A DNA stretch of 64,000 bases from Hallerella sp963656065 (GTDB taxonomy: Bacteria; Fibrobacterota; Fibrobacteria; Fibrobacterales; Fibrobacteraceae), in assembly GCA_963656065.1 (NCBI GenBank), contig CAVKGV010000003.1, positions 1 through 64,000 of the forward strand. The letters are read 5' to 3'. A model generated the notes under the pieces. That model ran no database searches. It was not told where the DNA came from and saw only the letters and a program-made list of their open reading frames with translations. A program made the position numbers and the translations under genes. Of this stretch, positions 17,791 to 27,126 are shown piece by piece. Positions within the stretch are counted from its first letter, which is position 1. Each line of letters opens with the position of its first letter.

Positions 17791-19359
17791 TCACTTTTTT
17801 CCTTCGTGATATTCCGCTTCGGCATTCACATTCCAAATCGCGGACTTGTCGCTTGAATTTTCACGAATGCACTTGACGGCTTCCATCGCGGTGAGCATGC
17901 TGTGGTCCATGTTGTTGTACTTGTGCATTCCGTTGCGACCCATGAGGAACAGGTTTTCAAAGGAATCGACATATTCGCGAACCTTGCCGAATTCCTTATA
18001 AGTCCCAAAATATGCCGGATAGGTTTTCGGCACGCGGAAGAGAACCGAATCCCGGACGGCGGAACGCTTCGCCACGTGAATTTTTTCAAGTTCCGCGACG
18101 GCAAAATCGATGAAATCCCGGTCGGACATGTTCCACATTTCCTCGCCTTCGTTCACAAAATATTCAAGCCCGATCCAAACTTTCGAAGGATCCGAAACCA
18201 GGTAGGGACTCCAGTTGTTGAAGACCTGGATGCGCCCGAGCTTGACATCGGATTCCTGCACATAGATCCAGTTGTCCGCGACAAATTTCAAGCGGCTTTC
18301 GGGAGTTCCCGCTTTCGCCGGATTCTCGATGTCCAGCGAATCGAGCAGAAGTCCCACCGTCATAAAGTCCCGATAGACAAGGCCTTTTGCGATGCGTGAA
18401 ACTTCGGGGGGAACATCCGGAAGATCCTCGACCAGATTTTTCACGGGCATCGTACTCATCACGTAATCGGCTTCCCATTTTTTCTCTTCGCCGTTTTCCG
18501 TATAATGCACCGCAGAAATCTTTTGGCCCGAGACATCCAAAGACGTCACTTTAGAACGGAGGTGAATTTCTCCGCCGAGCTTCTGGATTTTTTCGGCAAC
18601 ACTTTCCCAGAGCTCTCCCGGTCCGAGCTTCGGGTAGAGAAATTCCCCGATGAGGCTCGTCTCCGTTTCTTTCTGCCGAATTGATTCGGACTTTTTGGGC
18701 AAAAGGGATTTCAACGCATGGAGGAGCGTTTTCCCGATAGAAAGCCCTTTGATTCGCTGGGCGCCCCAGTCCGCGCTGATTTTGTCGCAGGGAATGCCCC
18801 AGACTTTTTCCGTGTAGTCCCGGAAGAAAGTACGGTAGAGTTCCACGCCAAAACGGTTGATCATGAAATCTTCAAGCGAAACTTCCTTGCGCTTCGGGAA
18901 AATGCAGACCTTGAGATAGCTCATCCCGATTTTGAACATCCGCCAAAGTCCCAAATTCCTGATCGTCGCAGCGTTCAGACTGACCGGGTAATCAAAAAGT
19001 TTTCGCGTATAGAGGATTCGGGAAAGCCGCGAACGGACGAGCATCACCCGGTCTTCTTTTTCCGGGTCAGGACCTCCGGCAGAAAGGCTCACCGGACGTT
19101 CGATGGAAAGATCGTCCCGGCTCGGAGAACCTTGCAACGGCAAAATATCCGTCCACCAGTCCATCACCGTATCACTCTTGCTGAAAAAGCGGTGACCGCC
19201 GATATCCATCCGATTTCCCTTGTAAACAGCCGTCCGGGAAATTCCTCCGACAAAATCGTTTTCTTCGAGAACGATCGGTTTCACGTCCGTCGTCTTCAAA
19301 AGTTCATAGGCGGCGGTAAGCCCTGCGGGACCCGCCCCGATTATCACGGCAGTTTTCAT
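17791..19359 (-). CDS. FAD-dependent oxidoreductase, UDP-galactopyranose-mutase/amine-oxidase-like
   Basis: 522 residues. The N-terminus has the Rossmann dinucleotide motif GAGPAGL (8-14), a Glu ending the second strand and a GGISRT/GGHRFF pair characteristic of the UDP-galactopyranose mutase and protoporphyrinogen-oxidase-like group. A C-terminal segment with GRNGMHKYNNMDHSM completes the FAD site. In its family these proteins are found with GtrA and GT39 genes, as here, and are thought to modify the sugar or the lipid carrier. The gene begins one base after the GtrA stop. The exact substrate is unknown; a true UDP-Galp mutase is usually shorter (about 370 residues). Confidence 0.82.
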   Translation of the reverse strand: MKTAVIIGAGPAGLTAAYELLKTTDVKPIVLEENDFVGGISRTAVYKGNRMDIGGHRFFSKSDTVMDWWTDILPLQGSPSRDDLSIERPVSLSAGGPDPEKEDRVMLVRSRLSRILYTRKLFDYPVSLNAATIRNLGLWRMFKIGMSYLKVCIFPKRKEVSLEDFMINRFGVELYRTFFRDYTEKVWGIPCDKISADWGAQRIKGLSIGKTLLHALKSLLPKKSESIRQKETETSLIGEFLYPKLGPGELWESVAEKIQKLGGEIHLRSKVTSLDVSGQKISAVHYTENGEEKKWEADYVMSTMPVKNLVEDLPDVPPEVSRIAKGLVYRDFMTVGLLLDSLDIENPAKAGTPESRLKFVADNWIYVQESDVKLGRIQVFNNWSPYLVSDPSKVWIGLEYFVNEGEEMWNMSDRDFIDFAVAELEKIHVAKRSAVRDSVLFRVPKTYPAYFGTYKEFGKVREYVDSFENLFLMGRNGMHKYNNMDHSMLTAMEAVKCIRENSSDKSAIWNVNAEAEYHEGKK

Positions 19360-19360
19360 A

Positions 19361-19813
19361 TCAATCCTTCAACGATTTAAAAAGGAAAATTTTCCGAATT
19401 CCAAAATTCCACAGCAGGACGATTGCGGCAGAAATAAATTTTGCAATCATCGGCAAGAATCCAAAAAAATCCACCTGAAACCACATCAGCGCCTGGTTCA
19501 AAAGGACGCCCAGGATTCCTATCAGCGCAAACATGGAAAATTCCAGCGACCTGTTCGAAATGCTCCGCTTGCAAGCGGCAAAGACCCATCGGACGCTTAT
19601 CCAGTAATTTACGGAAAGCCCAGCGACCAGCCCGACAAGATTTGAAACAAGGTAATGCCATCCCAGCGCGTAAAGGCAAACCGCAAAAAGCCCGAAATCT
19701 ACGACAAAGGCAAGTCCGCCCGTCAAAAAATATCGCCACATCTGGCCTAAAATGCTTTTTTGACCCGGCAGTTTTTCTGAAAGCGAACGGATTATGAACG
19801 GTTGAGATTTCAC
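19361..19813 (-). CDS. GtrA-like membrane flippase
   Basis: 150 residues with four hydrophobic helices, the standard GtrA layout: a first helix starting RYFLTGGLAFVVDFGLF, a second with VGLVAGLSVNYWI followed by RWVF, and two more helices ending in a basic RKIFLF. GtrA proteins are thought to translocate polyprenyl-phosphate sugars across the inner membrane. The start used is a GTG; an ATG 25 codons later would also retain the domain. It is the first gene of the operon with the FAD enzyme and the GT39-like transferase. It is divergent from the GH5 cellulase gene. Confidence 0.88.
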   Translation of the reverse strand: MKSQPFIIRSLSEKLPGQKSILGQMWRYFLTGGLAFVVDFGLFAVCLYALGWHYLVSNLVGLVAGLSVNYWISVRWVFAACKRSISNRSLEFSMFALIGILGVLLNQALMWFQVDFFGFLPMIAKFISAAIVLLWNFGIRKIFLFKSLKD

Positions 19814-19943
19814 GGTTCAAAAATAATTTATTTTGAATTTCCAAAGGATTTTTTGAGAAAAATCACAAACGATAAAAGCAACTGAAGATTTTTCCAAAAA
19901 TTAGGGTATTTTTAATTTGTCTAGCCCAACCGGAGATTTCACG

Positions 19944-21278
19944 ATGAAAGCAAAGTTCATTTCTTTGACGCTGGCAGCTCTTGCCCTCAGCTCGGCACAT
20001 TCTTTTGCCCAAACGATTACGCCAAATCGTATTGGTCCCGTGAGCCAATACGGTCAGCTGATGACCGGTAAAAATTCCGCAAACGAAGGACGGATCTACG
20101 GTTCCTGCAAGGGCGTCGCCGATGGTTCCGAAGTCCAGGTCCGCGGCATGAGCCTTTACTGGAGCCTTCTCACCGAAGCAACCGATTTTTGGACGGAAGC
20201 GAGCATCACTTCGATGGTAAACGACATGAACATCCAGATAATCCGCGCCTCCATGGCGACAGGAACAGAAGACTGGAGCGGTCCCTACAAAGGTTACCAG
20301 CTCGACGCCACAAACCAGAAAAATCTTGTCAGCACAATCGTCGAGGCCGCCATCAAGAACGACATCTACGTCATCATCGACTGGCATTCACACGAAGCGA
20401 CAGGCCAAGTGGAAAGCGCCAAAGGATTCTTTTCGGAAATGGCCCAAAAATACGGCAGCTACGACAACGTCATTTTTGAAATTTTCAACGAACCGTTAGA
20501 CATCGCCTGGACAAACATTCAAAATTACGCGAACCAGGTCATCCCCGCCATCCGGGAATATTCGGACAATCTGATTCTCGTGGGAAATCGCGCCTGGGAC
20601 CAGCACCCGGAAGAAGTCGTCGGAAACGAGGTAACCGACAGCAAGAACAACACAGCCTACACGCTCCACTACTATGCGATGAGCCATTGCGTAAGCGGCT
20701 CTTACAGTTGGGGTGGCTCTTGCGAAGGCGCAAACGGAGAAAAGGCAATCAAGGCGGGTCTTTCCATCTTCATCAGCGAATGGGGAACGGGAAACGCGGA
20801 CGGTAGCGGAACTCCGGGACAGACAGAAAATGACAATTGGCAAGCCTTTGCCGACAAGTACAAAATTTCCTGGGCGAACTGGAGCGCATCCCGAATAAAC
20901 GAAGGGACAGCCGCATTCACAAGCAGCGCGACGGCAAGCAATCTACAATACTCCTCTTCGGGAAATCTGGTCAAGAGCTACCTCGCGACAAATCCCACCG
21001 TCTATACAGCATGCAATTCCGAAGTTCCCGACACAAACAATACCGGCATTGCAAAATCTTCACGTTTTTCTTCCTTTGAATTGAAAATGGCGGAACGAAC
21101 CATCCAATTGATCAACGCAAAAAATCCATCCATCCACCTTTACGATATCCAGGGACATTCCCTGCGAAGCTCAAAAACAAGTTCGCTTTCTCTGGAGAAT
21201 CTCCCGAACGGAACTTATATTGTCAAGGCAAGCGACGGCAAGCAAAGTCAAATGCAGTTTGTCCGAATCACCCGATAA
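19944..21278 (+). CDS. Secreted GH5 endoglucanase with C-terminal sorting-like tail
   Basis: 444 residues. The ATG at 19944 has GGAG eight bases upstream and begins a typical signal peptide ending near SFAQ. The catalytic domain (about 30-350) shows the GH5 signatures: WHSHEA after strand 3, the acid/base Glu183 in FNEP and the nucleophile Glu279 in SEWG. The family cleaves beta-1,4-glucans such as cellulose. A linker leads to a 60-residue C-terminal domain with HLYDIQGHSLRSS and LPNGTYIVK, ending in RITR, which resembles type IX secretion C-terminal sorting domains. The gene is monocistronic, ending at a strong terminator. Confidence 0.92.
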   Translation: MKAKFISLTLAALALSSAHSFAQTITPNRIGPVSQYGQLMTGKNSANEGRIYGSCKGVADGSEVQVRGMSLYWSLLTEATDFWTEASITSMVNDMNIQIIRASMATGTEDWSGPYKGYQLDATNQKNLVSTIVEAAIKNDIYVIIDWHSHEATGQVESAKGFFSEMAQKYGSYDNVIFEIFNEPLDIAWTNIQNYANQVIPAIREYSDNLILVGNRAWDQHPEEVVGNEVTDSKNNTAYTLHYYAMSHCVSGSYSWGGSCEGANGEKAIKAGLSIFISEWGTGNADGSGTPGQTENDNWQAFADKYKISWANWSASRINEGTAAFTSSATASNLQYSSSGNLVKSYLATNPTVYTACNSEVPDTNNTGIAKSSRFSSFELKMAERTIQLINAKNPSIHLYDIQGHSLRSSKTSSLSLENLPNGTYIVKASDGKQSQMQFVRITR

Positions 21279-21288
21279 CACCCGAAAA

Positions 21289-21314
21289 AGCTCCGTTGAA
21301 CGGAGCTTTTTTTT
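21289..21314. terminator. Bidirectional intrinsic terminator
   Basis: A perfect 9-bp inverted repeat AGCTCCGTT/AACGGAGCT is followed by eight Ts on the + strand and preceded by five As, so it can end both the GH5 transcript and the convergent outer-membrane protein transcript, which stops 20 bases further on. Confidence 0.85.
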
Positions 21315-21334
21315 ACGATGTCAATCCGTTTTAT

Positions 21335-23047
21335 CTAGAAAGTCTTCGTCACGTTACAGAAGAAGCGCGTACGATCATCCCCGCCGTTCGGAACATAGAC
21401 GAGCTCCTTGCCGATTGCGTGCAAAATCGTTGCGGAAAGCGAAAGCCCTATGCCAGGAAATTTTTGTACAAACGAAGCGTTCCAATACCATGAACCTTTG
21501 ACAACAAAAGGATCTTCGGTTCGCAGATTCCAACGGGCATCCGAACGATACGTCCAGGCGTGTTGGATTTCAAATCGTTGCCACAGATTCCACGAGGCAG
21601 AAATCGAGAGCCAGTTTTCTACAGGACTGACTTCAAAGCGTTTTTCCTCGCCATCAATCCGCTCGAATCCGGCCCGGGCAAGAAGCGAAAACATTTCTTC
21701 ATAATAGAAAGCGGCATAAGCCTCTCCCGTAAGCCCGCGAATCCATGAATTGATCCGCTCTACGTTTCCCGTTCGATAGACAGCTTTTTTCTCATCGACT
21801 TTTTTGACGATATATTCTTTCACGTCAAAAGTCTCCGCCCCCTTTTCGAACCAGCCGGCAAAATTCATTCCCATTCCAAAGAATTTGGAACGACTTTGTA
21901 CATCCAGAAAAATACGGTGCAGCTGCATCCAGCCGTCCGCCTTCAAGGAAATCGTATCCGAGTCGAAATACTCGAAATCGTCTCCCAGCGGATTCAACGC
22001 CGATGCAAAATGATTTTTAAAACCGATTCTGGAAACGATGCCGGTAAACGCAGGAAGAGTCAAATCTACGCTGTCCTTGCTCGCAAAGTCCCGTCCGCTC
22101 GTTCCGACAAATCCCGCAAACTGCAAGCGTTCCACAGGACGGAACGCATATTCCAAAAACGGGAACGCGACATAGTCGTCTTCGATTCCGAACGGAACGA
22201 ACGCGCTGTCATCGACCACCCGAAAGGCGACGCCCAAGGCGACGTTCCAGAGTCTTTTCCTTGCGGCAAGCGAATCTTCGCCAAGCCGGAGCGAGCCGTT
22301 CCATTCCTTCCGATTGCCGACAAATTTTTTTGCCGAGAGCGTGTATTCCGCATTTTCATAGACAAGCGAGCCGCGCAGATACTTCGAATCGAAACGAGAT
22401 TCTACACGAGGCTTGTATTCGATGGGAATCCAGCGATTGCTTTCTCCGTAAATCCAGACATATTCATGCCCGGCAAGAAGGGAGACGTCAAAGGATTTGG
22501 CGTCAAAGCCCAACCCTGCATAAGCCGTGCTTGTAAACGGCAGGTTCTCCCCGAAAATGGAGAACTCATCCGTTTTCACCATATCCCGTCGAATCTTCCG
22601 CAAGTTATTCGAATAATGATCGATTTGAAAATAACGCGCGGTCGCCCAGAAGCCGCTGTAAGATTTTGACCTAAATCCACCTTCGAGCATCGGCGTGCGA
22701 TTTGCCTCATGCGCCGAAATTCCACCGCGAAGCGGATCCTGGTACATCAAATCTCCGATTTCGTTCCCGACAGAGAGCCATACGGACGGGGAAAAGGGCG
22801 TCCAGGAAGGCGTCCCCGAAAGCCTGTTCACAAAAATCCTATCCCGAATCTTCAAGGGATTCCATTCTTCGCTTTCGGAATGGATTCCTCCCGTTTGGGA
22901 ATTTCTATCAAAGACATAGGTCGGGGAAGCCGTCAAAAACGTTCCGTCATTTCGGGTGTCCCGCATGCCTTCGGTTTCCGGAGCGATTTCCGCGAAAATT
23001 CCTTGAGCGGAAAGCAAGAAAGCAGCAATCAAAAATTTTGTTCGCAT
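21335..23047 (-). CDS. Outer-membrane beta-barrel protein, unknown family
   Basis: 570 residues. A signal peptide (about 1-19, AEG-type end after GIFAE) is followed by a sequence of many alternating aromatic/charged strands to a C-terminal Phe, the pattern of a large outer-membrane beta barrel. I recognise no specific family; similarity to capsule-assembly barrels was considered but not supported by a motif. It lies 12 nt downstream of another barrel gene, which overlaps rsmB, so it is likely the last gene of a fmt-rsmB-barrel-barrel operon. Confidence 0.6.
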   Translation of the reverse strand: MRTKFLIAAFLLSAQGIFAEIAPETEGMRDTRNDGTFLTASPTYVFDRNSQTGGIHSESEEWNPLKIRDRIFVNRLSGTPSWTPFSPSVWLSVGNEIGDLMYQDPLRGGISAHEANRTPMLEGGFRSKSYSGFWATARYFQIDHYSNNLRKIRRDMVKTDEFSIFGENLPFTSTAYAGLGFDAKSFDVSLLAGHEYVWIYGESNRWIPIEYKPRVESRFDSKYLRGSLVYENAEYTLSAKKFVGNRKEWNGSLRLGEDSLAARKRLWNVALGVAFRVVDDSAFVPFGIEDDYVAFPFLEYAFRPVERLQFAGFVGTSGRDFASKDSVDLTLPAFTGIVSRIGFKNHFASALNPLGDDFEYFDSDTISLKADGWMQLHRIFLDVQSRSKFFGMGMNFAGWFEKGAETFDVKEYIVKKVDEKKAVYRTGNVERINSWIRGLTGEAYAAFYYEEMFSLLARAGFERIDGEEKRFEVSPVENWLSISASWNLWQRFEIQHAWTYRSDARWNLRTEDPFVVKGSWYWNASFVQKFPGIGLSLSATILHAIGKELVYVPNGGDDRTRFFCNVTKTF

Positions 23048-23059
23048 TTCAAAAATTTC

Positions 23060-23620
23060 CTACCAGAGTTTTCGTTGCAGGTAAAATCCGAACCATGCCG
23101 TCTGCGACGTTTCCGGTTCCGTCCACAGGGTTTCATAGTAAAATTTCGCCCCCATGCGCCAATTTTCGAGCGTCAGAATCGGAAGATCGAGACGCGCGTA
23201 AAAGCCGAATTCCGTTTCGTTGTCGGCAAGCGTAGAACGCGAAACATCACCGTCTGCATCGGCACGCATCCAGATGCAGCTGAATCCCGCTCCGAGCGCA
23301 ATCGGCTTCGCAATCGGCAGTGGATAATCCAGTCCGACCCTTCCATTCACCTGGTGAATCCCCGGATATTCCACATTTCCCTTTGTCGGAAGATAGGCAT
23401 ACCCAAACTGGAGAACACCCAGGAACTTTTCAAAATAGCGGTAATTAAATTCCAGAAGTCCGTAATAGGTATTGTCCAGCGCATCCTGCACATCGTCCAA
23501 AAAATAAAGCGCCCCGCCTTCAATTCCCGCACTTGCATGAGAAAATTCCGTTTTCAGCGAGTCCGTTTCTGCGAACAGGGATGCTACACACAAACTAACC
23601 AAACAAATTATTTTTTTCAT
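23060..23620 (-). CDS. Small outer-membrane beta-barrel protein
   Basis: 186 residues. A short signal peptide ending SLFAE precedes about eight amphipathic strands, with the C-terminus ending in KLW (aromatic, as in BAM substrates). The size suits an eight-stranded barrel. No family is recognised. Its ATG overlaps the rsmB stop (ATGA), so it is translated in coupling with a 16S rRNA methyltransferase gene, an odd pairing. The next, larger barrel gene follows after 12 nt. Confidence 0.6.
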   Translation of the reverse strand: MKKIICLVSLCVASLFAETDSLKTEFSHASAGIEGGALYFLDDVQDALDNTYYGLLEFNYRYFEKFLGVLQFGYAYLPTKGNVEYPGIHQVNGRVGLDYPLPIAKPIALGAGFSCIWMRADADGDVSRSTLADNETEFGFYARLDLPILTLENWRMGAKFYYETLWTEPETSQTAWFGFYLQRKLW

Positions 23621-24870
23621 TTTACTCTCCGCATCGCCTGGGCAAAGAAATGATCCAATCCTAACGAATTTTTCCCGATGCGGAGCGCCTCGCCGAGTTT
23701 TTCAAAACCGGGATGCGCCTCCAGGAATTTTTTGACGACATTATCTGTTTCGGCACGGTCCGGGCTGCAAGTCGCATACACGAGGATTCCTCCGGTTTTC
23801 AATGCGCAAGACGCCTTTTCCAAAATCCGGGATTGAAGTTCCGGCAAAGTTTTAAAGTCATCGGGGGTCAAGCGATATTTCGCTTCAGGGCGGCGGGAAA
23901 GAACTCCCAAATTTGAGCAAGGAACATCCAGAAGGATTCGATCAAACTTTTGATCAAAATTCGAAGCGAGAACGTCCAAAACTTTTACCTGGACATTCTG
24001 TAAATCCAGACGTTTGGGCAAATCTTCCATTGCGCGTACACGATCCGCAGAAATATCCGAAGCGAGAATTTTCGCCGTCGGAAACATTTCCGCAATCAAG
24101 GCGGACTTTCCACCGGGCGCCGCGCACGCATCCCACACAAACAAATTTTCCTGCACGTCAAGCAACTTGACAACTTCATAGGCGGCGGGATTCTGCACCG
24201 AAAAAAAGCCCTGCGAAAAAAGATCCCCTTTCAGAAGATCGCCCAAGTGCACTTCATCCGGAACGTCGAGGATTTCCACGAAACGGTCCGCATAAATTTT
24301 TCCCGAAAGATTCAAGTCGGTCTTCAACTTTTCAGCGGAAATTTTCTTCACATTTGCGCGAATCCACTGTTTCGGTCTCTTGACGCTTTCTTCCGCGATT
24401 TCCGTTGCTACATCTTTTCCATAAAAATCCAGGAGACGTCGCACGAGCCATTCCGGAAAAGAATTTTCCAAACTGAGCTTTCGCACATTCTGGGCAGGGA
24501 GTTCCGGCAATCCTTCGCGTTCGATTTTTCGCAAAGTGCCGTTCACCAGCTTGACCGCGCCTTCACCCAAGCCGATTCGACGAGCCAGTTCCGCACTGGT
24601 ATTGACCGCTGCGCTTGCGGGAACGGATTTCATAAAACATAATTGATAGATTCCAAGTTCAAGCACGCATTGCACTTCAAGTTTCGGCATCCGCCGAACG
24701 AACTTCTTGATTGCATACAAAAGAAGCAGATGTCTGCGGCATACGCCGAGAGCGAGTTCTTTTGCAAAAGGAGAAAGGGAATGTTCTCGAATCAGCTTTC
24801 CTTTTTGCAGCCAATCGGCGACGGCAAAAAAAGCGGCAAGGCGTTCCTTTAGGCAATCGTTTTGAACCAC
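23617..24870 (-). CDS. rsmB: 16S rRNA (cytosine-967-C5)-methyltransferase
   Basis: 417 residues. An N-terminal NusB-like helical domain (about 1-130) is followed by a Rossmann methyltransferase domain. Motif I reads DACAAPGGKS from residue 247; DVPCSN has Cys318; ATCSP has Cys368, the expected nucleophile for m5C formation. The start is a GTG at 24870 that lies inside the end of fmt by 22 nt; fmt-rsmB order is widespread in bacteria and supports the call. Downstream the stop overlaps the start of a small outer-membrane protein gene. Confidence 0.93.
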   Translation of the reverse strand: MVQNDCLKERLAAFFAVADWLQKGKLIREHSLSPFAKELALGVCRRHLLLLYAIKKFVRRMPKLEVQCVLELGIYQLCFMKSVPASAAVNTSAELARRIGLGEGAVKLVNGTLRKIEREGLPELPAQNVRKLSLENSFPEWLVRRLLDFYGKDVATEIAEESVKRPKQWIRANVKKISAEKLKTDLNLSGKIYADRFVEILDVPDEVHLGDLLKGDLFSQGFFSVQNPAAYEVVKLLDVQENLFVWDACAAPGGKSALIAEMFPTAKILASDISADRVRAMEDLPKRLDLQNVQVKVLDVLASNFDQKFDRILLDVPCSNLGVLSRRPEAKYRLTPDDFKTLPELQSRILEKASCALKTGGILVYATCSPDRAETDNVVKKFLEAHPGFEKLGEALRIGKNSLGLDHFFAQAMRRVK

Positions 24871-25784
24871 AGCTCATCCTTCTTCTGAATTCCGCGCAAG
24901 AAATCCGCAGCGGACATGGAGCGTTTTCCTTCCAGCTGGATTTCAAGGATTTCCAGTACGCCACTTCCCGTTCCGACAAAGAGCTTTCCGTCTAAAAGCT
25001 TTCCCTCTCCCGGAGAAATTCCCAAGTCTCGCCCGACAGGATTTGTCTTACGAAAATAGGCGGTTTTCCCATGGAACGAGCAAAAGCCTCCTGGCCACGG
25101 GCAAAAGGCGCGGATCCGGTTGTGAATTTCCAGTGCGGATTTTGAAAAATCAATTTTTCCGTCTTCTTTTTTGAGTTTCGGTGCAGGAGAAGCTTTCTCG
25201 TGCTCTTGCGCCAAAAGCTCCTTGATTTCACCGTTTGCAATCCGATCGATCGCAACGTCAAGCGCTTCGCATCCCGGTGCGACCATTTTTTCCAGAACGG
25301 AACTCGCCGTATCCTGCAAGTCAATCGGAACAGTTCTCTGTTCGAGAAGCGGACCATGATCCATCTTTTCGTCCAAAAGGAAAATGCTCACGCCGGTTGA
25401 CGATTCCCCGTTTGCAATCGCCCACTGGACCGGTGCCGCACCGCGATACTTGGGAAGCAAGCTGCCGTGGACATTTATCGCCCCAAATCTGGAACAAGCG
25501 AGAACCGCTTTGGGCAAGATGGAAAACGCGACGATGACAAACAGGTCCGCATCCCATTTTTTCAAATCTTCGACAAAAGAAGCGTCCTTTACCGAAGCGG
25601 GCTGCAAAACGGGCAGCCCGAACTCTAGAGCTTTCACTTTGACCGGTGGCGGCGTCAAGATGCGTCCGCGACCGACAGGACGATCTGGCTGCGTGGCAAC
25701 GGCCAAAACCTGGTGCGGTCCGGAATGGAGATGTTCCAAAAAATGCGCCGCAAATTCCGGCGTTCCCATAAAAATAATCTTCAT
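24849..25784 (-). CDS. fmt: Methionyl-tRNA formyltransferase
   Basis: 311 residues, standard length. It formylates initiator Met-tRNA using 10-formyl-THF. The ATG at 25784 gives the normal N-terminus MKIIFMGTPEF; a 20-residue upstream extension is rejected because it crosses a terminator. The catalytic NVHGSLLPKYRG segment and the later Asp in KMDHGPLL match the Asn-His-Asp centre. A C-terminal OB-fold domain follows. A terminator from the upstream porin-like gene ends just before it, so its own promoter must lie within about 25 bases or transcription reads through. Confidence 0.95.
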   Translation of the reverse strand: MKIIFMGTPEFAAHFLEHLHSGPHQVLAVATQPDRPVGRGRILTPPPVKVKALEFGLPVLQPASVKDASFVEDLKKWDADLFVIVAFSILPKAVLACSRFGAINVHGSLLPKYRGAAPVQWAIANGESSTGVSIFLLDEKMDHGPLLEQRTVPIDLQDTASSVLEKMVAPGCEALDVAIDRIANGEIKELLAQEHEKASPAPKLKKEDGKIDFSKSALEIHNRIRAFCPWPGGFCSFHGKTAYFRKTNPVGRDLGISPGEGKLLDGKLFVGTGSGVLEILEIQLEGKRSMSAADFLRGIQKKDELWFKTIA

Positions 25785-25790
25785 GCAGAC

Positions 25791-25832
25791 AAAAATAAAA
25801 AAAGAGACTGCCCCGTTCTGAAAGGCAATCTC
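25791..25832 (-). terminator. Intrinsic terminator of the porin-like gene
   Basis: On the minus strand GAGATTGCC pairs with GGCAGTCTC (nine pairs, one G-T wobble) around an 11-base loop and is followed by seven Ts. It lies 18 bases past the stop of the porin-like gene. Confidence 0.8.
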
Positions 25833-25849
25833 TATCCGAAACATGTTTT

Positions 25850-26971
25850 TTAGAAAGTAAAGCCTACATAGGCACCGGCTCCGAAATAGACATCGTCCGA
25901 ATCTCCGTAATCGTCACCGAGGGGGACGCAGGCACGGACATAGCCTTCGAGCGAGAGATTTTCCATCGGAGAATAATAAGCCTTGGGTCCGACAAACACC
26001 TGCGCCAAGTCAGCATCGTCGTCAAGCGTCATCGTATGGTATTCGCCCTGGATTCCTAACGAAAGGTTTTCCGCCAAGGCGAACGACGGTTCCACATAAG
26101 CGAACATATATTCCGGGGCATCGACTTCTGTCGGATTCTTATCGTCGAGAATCGCGTAGTAAGCCGTTCCCTTCACCGAGAACTTTCCAAGACTTACTTC
26201 CGGTTCCACGGTAAAGGCGTGACTCATCTTGGGAGAATCTTCCGAAAGGGCATCGGAATACAACCCATAGACAACCTGGACGTTCGCCACGTCGCCAAAG
26301 ACGAGATTCGCCGTGACGCCTGTCCGCAGGCTATTGCCGTTTTCAACCTGGTAGCTCTTGTAATTCACATAGGGACGTACGAGATTCTTTCCGAACGAAA
26401 AATCATACGCGGCGTGGACATCGTAAGTCGTGCATCCCGCCTCCGACGATTCGCAATCATCGTCGTCCGAACCGAATCCCAATCCAAGAGTCAGACCATA
26501 GGCGTCCACTTCGATACCGCGAATGTTCCGTTCCATCATACCGGCAGCGGCATCTCCCGGATCGTCATAGTCGTAGTAGCGGAAAGCGCCTTCCGAATAG
26601 GTAAAGTCTCCCGCCTTGATGGCAATCGCGTCATTTAGCTGGTACTGAATGAAGGCACCGTCGTAGGCAAATCCCGGAGCGGTCCCGTCGCCATCCGCAG
26701 AAATCGCAGCTTCCGCCGACCACTTATCGTTGAATTTCACCTGGAAAAGCAGATCGAATGTCGAAGAATAGTCGTGGAACCATTTATTGTCCTGGGCATT
26801 GTTATCGATTTCGCTCCGCGGATCGACCTGTTTAAAATGCGTATTCGCTTCAAACTCGACAGAGCCCGAGACGTTAAATGTCGGACCTCCGCTTTTTGCT
26901 TCCGTCTCCTGCGCAAACAGAAGGGACGTAGCGGCAAGCGGTAAAGAAAGAAGGAGGATTTTGTTCGTCAT
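25850..26971 (-). CDS. Porin-like outer-membrane protein
   Basis: 373 residues from an ATG with AAGGA upstream; a 30-residue extension without its own site is rejected. A signal peptide ends at LLFAQ. The mature protein is rich in acidic residues and alternating-strand segments, with an IQYQLNDAIAIKAGDFTYS region typical of porin-like or phosphate/alginate-porin-like barrels, and ends in GAYVGFTF with a final Phe. Exact substrate is unknown. It is flanked by its own terminator and a 155-base upstream gap, so it is probably monocistronic and strongly expressed. Confidence 0.7.
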   Translation of the reverse strand: MTNKILLLSLPLAATSLLFAQETEAKSGGPTFNVSGSVEFEANTHFKQVDPRSEIDNNAQDNKWFHDYSSTFDLLFQVKFNDKWSAEAAISADGDGTAPGFAYDGAFIQYQLNDAIAIKAGDFTYSEGAFRYYDYDDPGDAAAGMMERNIRGIEVDAYGLTLGLGFGSDDDDCESSEAGCTTYDVHAAYDFSFGKNLVRPYVNYKSYQVENGNSLRTGVTANLVFGDVANVQVVYGLYSDALSEDSPKMSHAFTVEPEVSLGKFSVKGTAYYAILDDKNPTEVDAPEYMFAYVEPSFALAENLSLGIQGEYHTMTLDDDADLAQVFVGPKAYYSPMENLSLEGYVRACVPLGDDYGDSDDVYFGAGAYVGFTF

Positions 26972-27126
26972 AGCGTATCCTTGGTTAAGGTTTTCCTTCG
27001 CGATACACTTTGCAAAAGTCGTGCCATTCCGATTATCCCGAAAAATTTCAAATTTTCGCAAAGTCAGCGGTTCGGCACATTCATTTTAAGACAAAAAAGT
27101 TCTCCGAACAAACAAAAAAGTCTCGT

